DNA of 64,000 nucleotides from Siphlonurus alternatus. Lineage: Eukaryota > Arthropoda > Insecta > Ephemeroptera > Siphlonuridae. Position numbers and translations under genes: made by a program. A model generated the notes under the pieces. The model saw only the letters and a list, made by a program, of their open reading frames with translations. It ran no database searches and had not been told where the DNA came from. Each line of letters begins with the position of its first letter. The stretch's first letter is position 1. Where the stretch lies: assembly GCA_949825025.1 (NCBI GenBank), contig OX463788.1:24286069-24350068 (forward strand), written 5' to 3'. Positions 30,712 through 43,121 of the stretch are shown here, in pieces.

Positions 30712-31370
30712 TTAAGGGTAAGGTAACGCCACCAATGTTAAATTTTCCACTCTCATTTGTTCCTCCGAAAATATTTCAAAATATTCTCCTCTATGTCGTT
30801 CATTAGCTCTTAAAATATCGTCAATACAAATACGATCTAGTTTCCGAGTTACGTGTATTGAAACTAAACCCATTTATTGAACAAGCATACGCTGCATTTC
30901 AGTGACATTAGAAAAATTCTATAATCCAATCGTCCGATTTTTAAAAAAAACTAGAAACAAACTTAATGCACTAGGACAAACCTTCACAGCAAAAAAAAAA
31001 AGACAATTATGAGAGTGGGAGCGACGTAAATTGATAGTAACTGCACGATTTTTGACACTCGCACGTCTCACACACCCCTTTTTGGTCGGCCATTAAACAA
31101 CTGGCGAATGAAACAGGCTGACTAATGAACCAAAACAACGCTTATAATCCACTCACATAAAGTAAAAACTTTCCAAAAATGTTTTATAGTAATGAAAAAA
31201 AAGTTTTATAAATAAAACAACCATAACAGTTATTATTTAACCCATTATTTATAAATAAATTGAATATAAAACTGCCGTGACTTGCGTGGTATCTTTAGAG
31301 TGGGACAATTTGAATATTAATATAGAGGCGCTGCGATCGCGGCGCAACTCTGGCGTTCCCTTTCCCTTAA
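30712..31370. mobile_element. TTAA-flanked DNA element of 659 bases
   Basis: The left end is TTAAGGGTAAGGTAACGCCA and the right end is the inverted TTAAGGGAAAGGGAACGCCA, with TTAA at both borders (30712-30715, 31367-31370). The ends resemble those of the shorter TTAA foldbacks at 9750, 17114, 34462 and 51997. Unlike them it is not a full palindrome: only the termini and scattered blocks (CACTCTCAT facing ATGAGAGTG) are inverted. No transposase frame is visible, so it is non-autonomous, perhaps closer to the parent element. Confidence 0.65.
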
Positions 31371-31898
31371 GAATTTTTTTAATGAGAATTGTCCAAATGA
31401 TGATTACTTGGAATTTAAATTAACGAAATATATAACGATGTCCTTTAGTTTTCTTTTTTCGACTTATGGTAATTACATATTGTATATTCAGTATATTGCT
31501 GAAGAACAATATAATACAGACGGTAACAATAACTTTCTCACAATTAGCGTAACAATGAGTATCAATGTACATTGTTTATAATCAACAGTTATTTGATATT
31601 TAGTATGTCCTATAATATAGAAACAGTAATAGAAACCAACCACAATCCCTATAACTCCACTGTAATTATTGCAGAGAATAATTTTCAAGTCATTTCAAAT
31701 TAACATGGCACAATACATCATGTCGTTGCAACTAGATTATACATTTTTTCCCTGCAGCTCAATAATCAATATACAAATACATGACTGTAGCTTGTTACAG
31801 CATTATTAGTAATTAAAATATGTTGTGAAAATATCAAAATAATAATAATTAATATAAACAGTATGCAAGTTTGTGTTATATTATATATACTGTATATA
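31371..31898. other. AT-rich stretch, nothing recognised
   Basis: No coding frame, RNA gene or bounded element identified. Confidence 0.45.
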
Positions 31899-32631
31899 CA
31901 GGGTGTTTACTTTGATTTGAACATTTTAAAGTGATAATTATGGAATGAAGTTCGATGGTAATATAGACATGTCATACATCAAATTAAAGCTTACATTTTA
32001 ACATTTTCAAATTTTACATTACAAATGACATGTGTGGACTTGTCTTTTTTTGAGACGAAAAAGAAACAAAAATGAGCCTTTTTTTGTTCAAATATCGGTG
32101 GTAACATGAAATTAACTGTTGAATCCTTCACTGGATTGCAAGGTTGGTGTGGGAGTGATATGTAATGCGTTTGGTCAATTTTCCTTAGATCACCAAAGTA
32201 AAGCAACACAAGACTGTTTTGTGGTTGGATGGGTGACCATTGAAACAAAAATTGCACTTCTCCTATCCAGGGGTAACGCTTTTTACCACAATGTGGTTTC
32301 TCTACGAATTTGAACCATTCCATTTCTGTTTCTGGTTCATTGACAAAATTTGAAGATGCATGTGGCGTTCATCCTAGCAAGTTTCCACGTTGCGATCAGT
32401 CACATTAAAATGCCATTTAATTTCATGTTACCACCGATATTTGAACAAAAAAACAGCTCATTTTTGTTTCTTTTTCGTCTCAAAAACAGACAAGTCCGCA
32501 CATGTAATTTATGAAGCAAGTTTTGAAAATGTTAAAATGTAAGCTTTAATTTGATGTGTGACATGTCTATATTACCATCAAACTTCATTCCTTAATTATC
32601 ACTTTAAAACGTTCAAATCAAAGTAAACACC

Positions 32632-32633
<2 letters not shown>
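31899..32633. mobile_element. 735-bp foldback transposon with a 5S-SINE in its loop
   Basis: The left arm 31899-32116 starts CAGGGTGTTTACTTTGATTT and the right arm 32416-32633 is its inverted copy, about 218 bases each with modest divergence. The element sits in a TATA-rich site, with TATA at both borders. CAGGGTGT-type ends with TA target are common among Tc1/mariner-related elements. The 299-base spacer is not inverted and contains a 5S-derived SINE. No transposase is present. Confidence 0.85.
32117..32330 (+). mobile_element. Diverged 5S-derived SINE inside the foldback loop
   Basis: CCTTAGATCACCAAAGTAAAG, then TTTTGTGGTTGGATGGGTGACC, is 5S-like in the same order as the other SINE copies. 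It then diverges into CAAAAATTGCACTTCTCC and CCACAATGTGGTTTC, which resembles the body of the minus-strand copy at 37.88 kb, not that of the 30, 35 and 36 kb copies. This suggests a second SINE subfamily. It is older than the clean copies by its mismatches. Confidence 0.65.

Positions 32634-32670
<37 letters not shown>
32634..32670. repeat. (TA)n microsatellite
   Basis: TA array directly adjoining the foldback element, probably the pre-existing insertion target. Confidence 0.9.
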
Positions 32671-32676
<6 letters not shown>

Positions 32677-32769
32677 CATGCGGGATTAACAGTTATTTTA
32701 TAATTTCTATTTTATAGCTCATCTCATTTACTGTTTGTTGCTAATTAATGGCAAAATTTGTTAATACTC

Positions 32770-32928
32770 TTAAGCCGGTATTACACGATACAATTTTTCT
32801 AATTATTGTATAAAATTTTTCCTTGCAAGAAAATCTCATCTCCATACAAACAAATGGAGTTCAAGTTTTCTTGTAAGGAAAAATTGTATGCAATAGCTAG
32901 AAAAATTGTATCGTGTAATACCGGCTTT
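32770..32928. mobile_element. TTAA-associated MITE (GCCGGTATTACACGAT ends)
   Basis: Inverted ends AGCCGGTATTACACGATAC face each other across about 150 bases, with inner CCTTGCAAGAAAA facing TTTTCTTGTAAGG. TTAA precedes the left end. The right border reads TTAG, a one-base change. A second member at 40579-40717 has TTAA at both ends. It is non-coding. Confidence 0.8.
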
Positions 32929-32962
32929 AGCCTATTATATGTGATATAATTTCATTTGAGAG

Positions 32963-33233
<271 letters not shown>

Positions 33234-33580
33234 TTAATGAAACCCTATTGGGTACTTCTACATACTAATTACATACTACTTTGAAACCCCGAACTTTCCA
33301 AAACCCTAACTTAAGCGTTTCGTGGGCTCTTCGGGAACGGGGGCGGCCACGGTCTTGCAATCCATCCCGGCATTCTGAGAGAATTAAAATTGCGATAAAG
33401 AAAAAGAGCAGTGAAAGTTTGACTTTAAATACATTTCATTGTTCATGGCTAGGAAGTATGAAAGCGAATAAAATATTTGTAAGGAAGCGAAAGAATTCTT
33501 TAAAAGTCAATGAAATATATTTATTTATAACTTTTCTTCGCAAATAGACTTTGAGAACATGGCTGCAAGCAATATTTCTG
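33234..33580. other. Unassigned segment next to the TTTA array
   Basis: GAAACCCTATTGGGTACTTC beside the array resembles the LINE-tail sequence at 45775-45910 (CAATTGGGTTTTGGGTACTT on its minus strand), so it may be a LINE 3' end in the minus orientation. The GC-richer part at 33281-33390 is open on the plus strand but unrecognised. Confidence 0.3.
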
Positions 33581-33582
33581 TG

Positions 33583-33625
33583 TCTCATCTCATCTCATCT
33601 CATCTCTCTCTCTCTCTCTCTCTCA
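33583..33625. repeat. (CATCT)n / (CT)n compound microsatellite
   Basis: Four CATCT-type units pass into about ten CT units. Confidence 0.9.
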
Positions 33626-33639
33626 CTATCTGAACTTTC

Positions 33640-34370
33640 ATTTTATTTCAAGAACTTTTAATTTAAAAACTATAATTTAATTTCCATGAATCCATGACGA
33701 TAAAGAAATTAAAGAGTTTCTGCTTAGTATAGTACAGGAAAATATATATTTATGATATTATGATATATTTTTATAAGCAGTATAAAACGTTACTTGCTAG
33801 AAGTTCTGTTCAACAGTTTAAAATATATTATAAAAAAAAATGTAGCATGAAATATAAACATTTAAATTTATTTATTGAAATAATTATAATACATATATTT
33901 GTAATTAAAATATGCAACAACTTTTTTACATGAATTTTTATATAATATGACATTTTAAAAAGATCTAAAAAAAAAAAAAAAAAAAAACTTTGTGCCGTTT
34001 TTATTATTTTATTTTATGTTTCAGTAACATCAATAACATCAAAAGGATGATGTCAAACTTAACACAAGGAATGAAGCTCAATTACTTAGTGACAACATAG
34101 TGACGGCCAAACACCAGGGATGTATGAAAAATATTAAAACAATGGGGGAGAAGTATGTAGTAGTGTTTGAGTCTTTGTGGAGAAGTACAACAAGGCAGCA
34201 GCAAGCAAGACAGAAAGACAGCGTTGTTTAATGTCTATGTTTGGTGGCTTCGAATGAGCAAGTGAGAAATATATATATAGAATACAATACATTCTAAAAA
34301 TAAAGTATATATTATTATATGACAACATTTCAATAACGATTACCGCGTTTATTCTTGACACATGTATATA
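33640..34370. other. AT-rich stretch, nothing recognised
   Basis: Contains a poly-A run at about 33968-33987. No coding frame or bounded element is seen. Confidence 0.45.
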
Positions 34371-34373
34371 GAT

Positions 34374-34901
34374 TGGGTGCGATTCACGAAGCAGTTAGCC
34401 AGGTTTCTAACCACGTTTAACTATACCTGTTTTAAGTGTTAAACCATCCAGTTAAACGTGGTTAAGGTAGAGATAACGTCGAAACGCTGTTAGACGTAAT
34501 CCCCTTTGATTAACATGTAAACCTTAGCAAATTGACAAAAATTCTGAATTTTTTTTGAGAGGCAGATATTAGTGCCTAAAAGCCATAGCAAAAGTTTCAA
34601 AAACATTTAACGAGCCGATTTTTTTTAATTAATTTTTTAGTTTGGCTCTCCATGGGAAAGCCCTATGCTGAAAATTAAAAAAATTAATTAAAAAAAATCG
34701 GCTCGTTAAATCGTTTTGAAATTTTTTCTATGGCTTTTAGGCACTAATATCTGCCTCTCAAAAAATTTTCAGAATTTTTGTCAATTTGCTAAGGTTTACA
34801 TGTTAATCAAAGGGCATTACGTCGATCAGCTGTTCGGCGTTATCTTTACCTTAAGTTTAACGTGGTTAGGAACCTGGTTAACTACTTCGTGAATCTCGTC
34901 C

Positions 34902-34902
<1 letters not shown>
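34374..34902. mobile_element. Foldback MITE (TTCACGAAGCAGTTAGCC ends), split by a second MITE
   Basis: GCGATTCACGAAGCAGTTAG at the left faces its inverted counterpart ACTACTTCGTGAATC at the right, and CCACGTTTAACTATACCTG faces GTTTAACGTGG. An uninterrupted copy of this family is present at 58690-58858, which shows what the original looked like. Here the middle has been opened by a TTAA foldback at 34462-34854. A TA microsatellite adjoins the right end. Confidence 0.85.
34462..34854. mobile_element. TTAA foldback MITE nested inside another MITE
   Basis: TTAA at 34462-34465 and 34851-34854 flank an element with ends GGTAGAGATAACG and, inverted, GGTAAAGATAACG. The arms share GATTAACATGTAAACCTTAG and AAAATCGGCTCGTTAAAT-like blocks, and the loop has CTCCATGGGAAAGCCCTAT. 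It belongs with the copy at 17114-17492. The duplicated TTAA within AACGTGGTTAA of the host element shows insertion into it. Confidence 0.88.
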
Positions 34903-34970
<68 letters not shown>

Positions 34971-34978
34971 ATATAATA
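34903..34978. repeat. (TA)n microsatellite
   Basis: TA array grading into TAATA units. It adjoins the nested MITE. Confidence 0.9.
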
Positions 34979-35065
34979 TAGTAGCTAATAGATCTTAACA
35001 TGTCACTAATTGAAACATTGAAACTAAATCATTTTAGAACATATATATGTCTATATGTAAAGAGT

Positions 35066-35455
35066 TGAGCGTGGCACAGTGCATTCACCAGTTCTCGTTA
35101 AATCACCGAAGTCCAGCAACGTCGAGCGTGGTTGCTACTTGGACGGGTGAACGTTTCAAGTAAAAATTACGTTGCTGCCTCCCTGATGGGGTAAATTCAT
35201 CTCGCTTTCCATCCAGTACAGTGGTGCACTTGTGTATGGTTCCCCAGGCTTTGTACATCACTTTGATCCACTGATAAAAAAAATAGAGGTATCCGTTCTG
35301 ACTGAGGTTTTCCACAGTTCCCTCAGTCTCACCTCAGTGAATGCTGGGATGCGTAACAAGCGCTGCCCAACATTCTTTCCTTCCCTTATCCCTACCCCCA
35401 TTACTCCGCCTCGGCTCTAAGCTCATAGGGGTGTATCCTTGTAACAAAAATAATA
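35066..35455 (+). mobile_element. 5S rRNA-derived SINE, most complete head
   Basis: The 5S part starts further 5' than in the 30-kb copy: CAGTGCATTCACCAGTTCTCG, then AAATCACCGAAGTCCAGCAA, then TACTTGGACGGGTGAAC. The body is shared with the other copies (CTCGCTTTCCATCCAGTAC; GACTGAGGTTTTCCACAG; CTCAGTGAATGCTGG; CTCATAGGGGTGTATCC). The tail is CAAAAATAATAATTTG. A 5S-type internal pol III promoter is retained apart from a few changes. Reading frames across it have no meaning. Confidence 0.88.
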
Positions 35456-35459
35456 ATTT

Positions 35460-36400
35460 GCAATAGCAAGATTAACATGTAAAATGACGATAAAAATATC
35501 GTTCTTTTCGTTTCCCAAAAAAATATTTTACTTTTTTCCGGTTAAAAATTGCAAGCTGAAGCTGGATTCAGAGGCACAACTGTTCTAACGTTCGGTGTGA
35601 CGTCACAATTTAATAGAGGAGACGATAATTAATACAACATAACCAAGCTTTGAATATACTCTCATTAGATATTTTAACGTAAATTTATATTTTTTTAAAT
35701 GTAATATCAAGTTGTACAATGAAGGTTTTAGGTGATTTTAATGTTAATAACATCACCTTCAAGTTACGTAATTTTCGTTGTAATTGATTGGCTTGATGAA
35801 GGCTCAAGACTCACGAAAGTAAGTCCAATTTCCTAACAAAGATTGCTTTTTGAAGAACAGCAAATGATTTGGTCTGGCAAATGGCTTTGAAGATCGGTGG
35901 AAATAATAGAAGTGTTTTAAAGGTTGAAAACAATCAACCGAATGAGCAGTTCAAATTTCAATCGTTGCTATACTCGTATATTGTACTGTATGTACAATTT
36001 GTTTTTAAACTTGACATTCTTAATAACATATAGCAGTGTCCCGTTGAGACAAAACCATAAACCCTTAATGTACAATACATTATTCATATAGTATTGTAGT
36101 TAGTAGCCAGGAATATTATACAAATTACTTTAATTACTATCATAAACTTTAATTTCTGTTATTAGAACTTAGAACAACAATAATTAATAATAATTAAAGG
36201 GCTTTATTTATTAAACGTAATGATATCATTTGTGTATTACCTTCAATACGTGCGCAAAAAGTAATTTTGATGTATTTGCAATATTATTATTTTCATGCTG
36301 TTTATGTAAGTTTAATTAAAAAGTATTTTTTTTTGCATTATATTTGTAATATTATAATATTCATGCTGTTTATTTAGTTTAAAAAATACTACTAGATTAA
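35460..36400. other. AT-rich stretch, nothing recognised
   Basis: No coding frame or bounded element. A TGACGTCAC motif occurs at about 35599. Confidence 0.45.
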
Positions 36401-36404
36401 TCTG

Positions 36405-36820
36405 ATTAATGACGCAGTGCATTGAACGGTTCTCGTTAGATGACCGAAGTCAAGCTACGTCGAGCTTGGTTAGTATTTGGACGGGTGACCGTTTCAAGTT
36501 AAAATTACTTTACTCCCTCCCTAGGGTAAATTTGTCTCGCTTTCCACCCAATGCAGTGACGCACTTGTGTGTGGCTCCCCAGGCTTTGGACAACACTTTC
36601 GTCCATTGACCAAAGTAGAGGTGTCTGTCCTGACTGAGATTTTCCACGGTTCCCTCAGTCTCACTTCAGTGAATGCTGGGACGCGTAACAGGCTGTGGCC
36701 ACCATCCTTTCTCTCCCTTATCCCTACCCATTATTCCCGCCTGGAACTCCAAACTCATATATCCATATATACAGTATATGGGTATATCCTTGTAGAAAAA
36801 CAAACAAACAAACAAACATA
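36405..36820 (+). mobile_element. 5S rRNA-derived SINE with (CAAA)n tail
   Basis: CAGTGCATTGAACGGTTCTCG, then GATGACCGAAGTCAAGC, then TTGGACGGGTGACCG is the 5S head. The body has CTCGCTTTCCACCCAATGC, GACTGAGATTTTCCACGG and GTGAATGCTGGGACGCG. The tail is an ACAAACAAACAAACA array after a small ATATCC insertion. The three plus-strand copies end in different tails (poly-A, AAT-rich, CAAA), suggesting separate insertions. Confidence 0.88.
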
Positions 36821-36821
36821 G

Positions 36822-37870
36822 GTTACTACATTATAATTATAATTAATATTTTATTTCATTGCATCGCAGATTGATCTCAGTACGTATAGTTTGTAGTATT
36901 TTTAATGTTAGTGTTGAAAATTTTCTTAGATCTCTCTCCTTTTCAAATCCAGCTCTTCGAAACTAGAATGGCTTTTGACGTACCGTCTCTATCTCTCCTC
37001 ATAATAATGTTAATAATGTTAACAGTAATTATTAATTAATATGAACCTTATTTTACTGTTCATCAGCTTGCAAATTACTTTTTTCTTTTGTCCTGGGTCA
37101 TTCATGTTGAAAGCATTTATTTTGTAACATAGCCTTTGAAGTTCCTCACATTTTACTGCTAACTTGTTGAGTCTACATATATACATGATGTAATTATTCA
37201 AGAACTGTGTTTCCCGACCATCACACGAATATCACAACAGTTTGCATGTTTAATAAATTGAGTTTATTAAAAAATATCGCTGGAAAAGAAAATTGAGGTC
37301 GTTTATAGTTAATTTATATTTATATACTGTATATCTATATATGTACAGAATTATGATTTTATGAATCTTATATAATTAGGCACAAGACTACTACATATGT
37401 GTTCAATTTTTTATTACACAACTAAATAATGTTATTAAGGATGAATCTCAGTAGATTTAGATCTCACAATCGTTGCTCCTAAATGCAAAAAGACTTGCAG
37501 GGGACTTATAGATCTCGCCATTAATAGGTGGCATACATAGTTTGAAGCAAATCTGTCTTATCAGTTTGTGAAAACTGATGTAGAAGTTAAACATTGGCCT
37601 TTATGGACGGAAACCTGGAATGAAGCTGTTTTGAAAAAACTACCACATTGAACTTGATCAAACCATAAGTTTTAGGTTTTAGTACATTCTCGATTTTTTA
37701 AAATTTATTCCATTTGATTCTGTCGTAGAAAAATATTCTCTGACTTTGGCAGTAATTAACTGAGATTCATAGTTTAAAATTTATAAAATTAATACGTTAT
37801 TTTTGTATTAAATAGAGTATAAATTTAATATTATATGCATGACGAATAGCAGAGGTGTAATGGTCCAAAG
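36822..37870. other. AT-rich stretch, nothing recognised
   Basis: No recognisable coding frame, RNA gene or bounded element. Confidence 0.4.
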
Positions 37871-37874
37871 TTCA

Positions 37875-38050
37875 AAGCAAGGGGAAACACATGGTGGAAA
37901 AGTGCAATGATATATCACTGGAAGGGGGAGGGGGGACGTGTGATTTTTGTTGAAAATGGTCACCCATCCAACTAGCCGCTACAAGCTTGCTCGGCATTGC
38001 TTGACTTCGGTAATTGGTCAAAAACCAGTCAATGCACTACGCCACAAATT
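37875..38050 (-). mobile_element. 5S-derived SINE, variant body, minus strand
   Basis: On the minus strand: GTAGTGCATTGACTGGTTTT, then ATTACCGAAGTCAAGCAATG, then GTTGGATGGGTGACC gives the 5S head. A short body follows with CAAAAATCACACGTCC, TTGCACTTTTCCACCATGTG. This body is not that of the 30, 35 and 36 kb copies. It is closer to the SINE in the foldback at 32.1 kb. Confidence 0.75.
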
Positions 38051-40575
38051 CCTCAGTATGAAAAATTAAGATTTTGACGTTTATTTGACTCAATTTCTAA
38101 TTTTCTGCTGGATGTTTAATGTAGAATTAAGCACAATTAATTATGTAAATTAAGCATCTTAAGATCTACATTATGCCTTTGATAATTATAATGCAATGTT
38201 CTACCTGAAAAAAAAATTGTACCATTTACACCGTTAAAAATTACTTGTTGTTATAACTTAAATCATTGTTTATATTCACATGCTTGTGTGGGATTTATTA
38301 CTAAAGTAAAAAAATTAAAAAAACAACAAATACTACAGTATATGGACTGCACCGAGACACCAGGAGAATGTTTGTACATAATCGGTATGAGAGAATGGCT
38401 AATTACTGGCCATATATGTATACAAGAAAAGTTAATATGACACAAAAATGAAAAGTAACGTATCCATCAAATTTATTTTCTACTTATTCTCGGTCAAGTT
38501 GGTATTGTATATTATGATTGAATAGGGCTGTGAGCATTGCCATCCATGTGTGTGTGCGTGTGTGTATTATTTATATATTTGTAAGTAAGTTTATCAAATT
38601 ATTTCACATAATATATGTGCACATACATTTATGAAATGAACCTTATACGTACGCAAGAGTGTAAAGAGTGCATGGATTACAGTGAGGCTAAAACTCGTTC
38701 ATATTTTTTAAATGAAATTTCTCATCACTGTATTAGAGCTTTTATCAAGTAGTATACTCTCAACGCATGTCTCTCTCCAGCTTATATTCAATGAATATAA
38801 AAAAGTATATGAATGAGAAACCATAGTTTGAATAATGAGGTAAAAACGACGAGCATGAAACCTCGGTAGACGTTGCAAGAGTAATACGGGATATGAGAGG
38901 TCTACATGACGGTGATGAGTTCATGGAATATTGGATGATGGTTCGCTCCTCGGGCAATCGCCTCTATCATGAATATGTTATAGAGTACACTCCTAAATGA
39001 TTAATCTACCGGTCTACCCCAATGCTTTTTATGAAAGCTGCAGCTATCCGATTAGTTTCTGTGTATTATTACATTACATGACCATATTTTATATTTCTAA
39101 CATATTACTACAAACAAAACATCATAATTTTTGTACTTTGTTTTATGAGAATTCCTTTATATTTGATAAGCATAATATTTTATTTTAATTGTATACGAAC
39201 TAATGTGAGAAAAATAACTTTTAAGGAAAATACTTAAAGTGAACAAATAATTTATAAGAATAATGACTGAAATTATAAATTGTAACCAATTTGTTCGTTC
39301 TAACAACCCAATTAAATTCTTTTTTTAACAATTATATTTTTTATTGGATCCAATAAAAAACTATATATTTTTTTATTTTTAATTACAAATACGTACATCA
39401 TACAACATAGATTTATTCAGTTTATTTGGCTTTACAAATAGGTGAAATAGCATAAAACAAGTCACATAAATAAGAACCATAACATAATAACAATAGAAAA
39501 TAAAAGCACAAAAACATAAATATACACTAATAAAAACAATTAGCAACGTAGTACACATTCCTGAAAAATTATTTAGCACTTTAAATCAAATCCAGAGTTC
39601 ACACAAACATAAAATAAATAATTTCATATTTATTATTAATTATTATCATTAATTTACATTTTAACAAATATTTTTGTATTGAGTTTTTTATTTGTATTTG
39701 ATATTTATTTACTTGTAAATTCCAATCAAGCTAAATGTTAGCTTATTAAAAAACAATATTATATTTTCTGCTGCTAGCATGCAGCACATTTCATTGTTAT
39801 ATAGCTGTGGCTGCGCGTTTAGCACCAACGAGTTCGTTGTTCAGTACAGACACCCGCACCTCAACCGACCTTTGTCGATGCTACCGAGACTGCGAGGCAA
39901 ATGAGACAAATCACTTTCGTAATCCACCTCCCTGCTGCGTATATACTACCACTTAAAAAAGTGAAGCTTAAAAATTTTTCAAAGAAGTATATTTCCAAGC
40001 AAAGGATATTTTACATTTGTGGAATTATATATATATTATATTTTTAAGTTTCGTACAATTCATTTAATAACTCCTCATTATTACTCGACCATTCATTCTG
40101 CATGACTCTTGACTACCAAGCTCTTGACATAACAAAAAGTATGAGTGACTTAACTGCGCATTTTGTCTCCTTTGTCACATATTCGTTTTTGGTGATGGTG
40201 AAGAGGAGGGGGGAAGAAGAAAGGAAAGCAAAGTAGGTGGATACATTCTGTGTAGATTTTTATCCTGGTGAGTAGTGTAATTAAAGTGGCAAAATCTTGT
40301 TTAATTGAAAGAAACCCTATTGTCAACGCTAGAATTTAATCTTTAAGGATGAAAAATCACAAAATTATTTTCAGAAACATTTTTTATAATACACATATAT
40401 GATCATTGTTTATGATTTATGACTATTTGACTTTATGAGCGGGTGAAAATGAAATTGATAAATTTTAGTATGAATAAATAAATTGACATTGATGTTATTA
40501 ATGGTTAAGAAAACACACCTTGTTACTGGAAAAAAAATACCCATAAAATTTTTGGGAAGGACACGATATGTATGG
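38051..40575. other. AT-rich stretch, nothing recognised
   Basis: Contains a GT-type microsatellite at 38546-38566. GC-richer patches at 38760-38960 and 39800-39950 have open frames but no motif I recognise. No RNA gene seen. Confidence 0.4.
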
Positions 40576-40578
40576 TTC

Positions 40579-40717
40579 TTAAGCCAGTATTACACGATAC
40601 AATTTTTCTAATTATTGTGCACAATTTTTCCTTGCAAGAAAACTAAATCTCCATTTGTTTGTAGGGAGTGGAAATTTTCTTGCAAGGAAATATTGTATCG
40701 TGTAATATAGGCTTTAA
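40579..40717. mobile_element. TTAA-flanked MITE (GCCAGTATTACACGAT ends)
   Basis: TTAA at 40579-40582 and 40714-40717. Ends are GCCAGTATTACACGATAC and, inverted, GCCTATATTACACGATAC, with inner CCTTGCAAGAAAA/TTTTCTTGCAAGG. It is a shorter sister of the element at 32770-32928. Confidence 0.85.
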
Positions 40718-40719
40718 TA

Positions 40720-43050
40720 ATTTAGTGCCCAACACCCTACCCTCAACTACATGGTAGCAATGATTCTTTTTCCCTTGCCAAATCAAATTGTCATGGTTCC
40801 AAATTCAAGTCTTTTTTTAAGTGGTAAAATTTTATTTCATATTTCAGTTAAGTGATAATAACTGTTTTGTCTAAATACTTATAATCATGTCACATCAAAA
40901 AGCAGTTACGTTACCACGTCTTTCCATGTGGTTTTTATTTATTTTATTTTTATTTTATTATCTCTTTTATGGGCACCATAAAATAATATAACATATATAT
41001 TATGGTCAAAATTAATTTTAAAAATAAAAGCCCATGGGGCAAATGAAAAAGATTGCTGAGCAGTCCATTCACTAAAACTCTAAAAGTGTTAATTCACCCA
41101 AATCTATTATGTACGTAATACATAATATTATGTGCAAACCCCTAGTCACTTTTTGATGATGAATATCATCATATATCTGACGTAAAAATAAAAATATCCT
41201 TGTTAGGCGATAGCCAGTATCTGCTTGGCATCGTTCAAACTTCTTAAAAACGTTAGATCATTAAGTTTGTAAGAACATAATAAGAAGTACTAATAAAGCA
41301 AATTCTTCTAAAATAATTATTATAATCTACGTATATTTAGTATATTATGTATTAAAATTAAGATAATTCTTCAAACCAGTGAGACACACTAAAACAACGT
41401 AAAAATGTACAGAAAATACAATTTTTTTTGTTTATTTAAAGTGTGCATAGGTTTTGATGCAATTTGAGTGCAAACGCTGTAACTAAAAACTGAGAGATTG
41501 AGATTAAAATAGGAGAGAGGGAACAGTTTTGTTGAGCTCCCACCACCTGGCTGAGCCATTGTTTCTTTCAATGCAGACTGATTGTCTACTTGACTAACGT
41601 CACTAGCACCGTACTGGCTGGCGGTCACTACTATATAGTCGGTCCGTCTTTTTAGGATTTGTATCAAACTTGGCCTTTTTTTCTAATTCAAACTTTTGGT
41701 AAAATTTATAAAACTGTTAAAAAAGTTATAATTTTTAGACAACTTATTTTTTTCGCCCAATAAAATAAACTTTATACTCACGTATCCACAATTTTCATGA
41801 AATATTAAGTAAGATCTTGTCAATTTTTCCTTCATTAGTTGATTTTTTTTATTAATAATAAAAGAAAAATAATTTTTTTTCATTAAATATATATGAACTA
41901 TGAAATATTTTTAAGCTTCAAAGTAAAGGAAACATTTTCTATTTTATATGAACCAATAAAAAAATTATGCATTTCTCCTTTTCGTGGTAATGATTTTTTT
42001 TTGGTTAATATACAATACATAAAGTATGCAAAATTTTAAGACAATCGTATGTATCATTATAGGACAGTGTCCCTGTAATTTTCGTGTACGTACAGTACAT
42101 ACAACTCTAATATCTTTTAAGGCATATGTATTTTTGTTCGATGAACATTGCAAAGATATTTTCAGCTTTCTGCATATCCAGTAAATTACATTCACCACAT
42201 TTCAATGTATTATACAGCTATACTAGGTACAACTTGCTTTGAAATTTATATGACATTCAAATAATGAATGTCATTCTGCATACAGTGGTTAAAATGGCAT
42301 CAGAAAACTGATAGAGGTCCAGTCCGATGTACAGTACAAGATGTGGCATTACAGTTTTCGTTAACACGAAGGAACATTTAATTACGGCCGGTAACGCTGG
42401 ACATTATACGTAATAACGTATAGAAATTAGTACGTACGTAACAAGATAGCGAGTGCTGAGATTATATAGACTTCCACTTTACACCCACTACAGGGCACAA
42501 GGGGCCCAAGATAATTAAAGTCCTTCCTTGTATATTGCTAGTATCAAGATGGTGTCAATGATATAGCATTAACATTTAAAATAAATTGAATATATTTTAC
42601 ATGATCTATATTTACTTATTTTAATGTTATCAGCAAGAAGTAGTATAATGCATGATTTATAATTAAAGGTTCAATTCCTATAATCTCACATTGTGTTGTA
42701 TTACCAAATCAATATTTCATAATCTGATTGATTACCATGGAAGTTAATTTATAATACTCGACACTATCAAAAAACAAAAAAAATGAAAGTAAAGAAGTAA
42801 AGTAATGTTAATGTTAAACTTAATTTTTGGGCGTTGTAACTTAAGAATACTTCAAGAAAACATTAAATGTACCATAAATGCAACTTAATAATTCTATGCT
42901 ACACTATGAATAGAATTAATTATCTTTATTTTATTTTCCTTCCTTTTTTTAATGAATTTTGTTGTATTTTTAACATAATAAAAGAAACTTGCAGAAAAAA
43001 AATACAATTATAAACTTGATATTAATTAACAACACAAAAAAGGAACATTG
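40720..43050. other. AT-rich stretch, mostly unassigned
   Basis: At 41500-41650 a more balanced patch is open on the minus strand and includes an ATG in a good context (ACAATGG) leading to MAQPGGGSSTKLFPL. It could be an exon, but there is no homology or splice evidence I can read. Nothing else is recognised. Confidence 0.3.
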
Positions 43051-43051
43051 T

Positions 43052-43052
<1 letters not shown>

Positions 43053-43119
<67 letters not shown>
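43053..43119. repeat. (TA)n microsatellite
   Basis: TA array, followed by further AT-rich sequence. Confidence 0.93.

Positions 43120-43121
<2 letters not shown>

Noticed and set aside
35232..36821. Open frames across 35232-35420, 36409-36609 and 36567-36821
   Set aside because: They lie within 5S-derived SINE copies and are parallel because the SINE body is repeated, not because they encode protein.
41500..41650. First coding exon starting MAQPGGG on the minus strand
   Set aside because: Good ATG context, but no recognisable protein family, no clear donor site and only about 20 credible codons.
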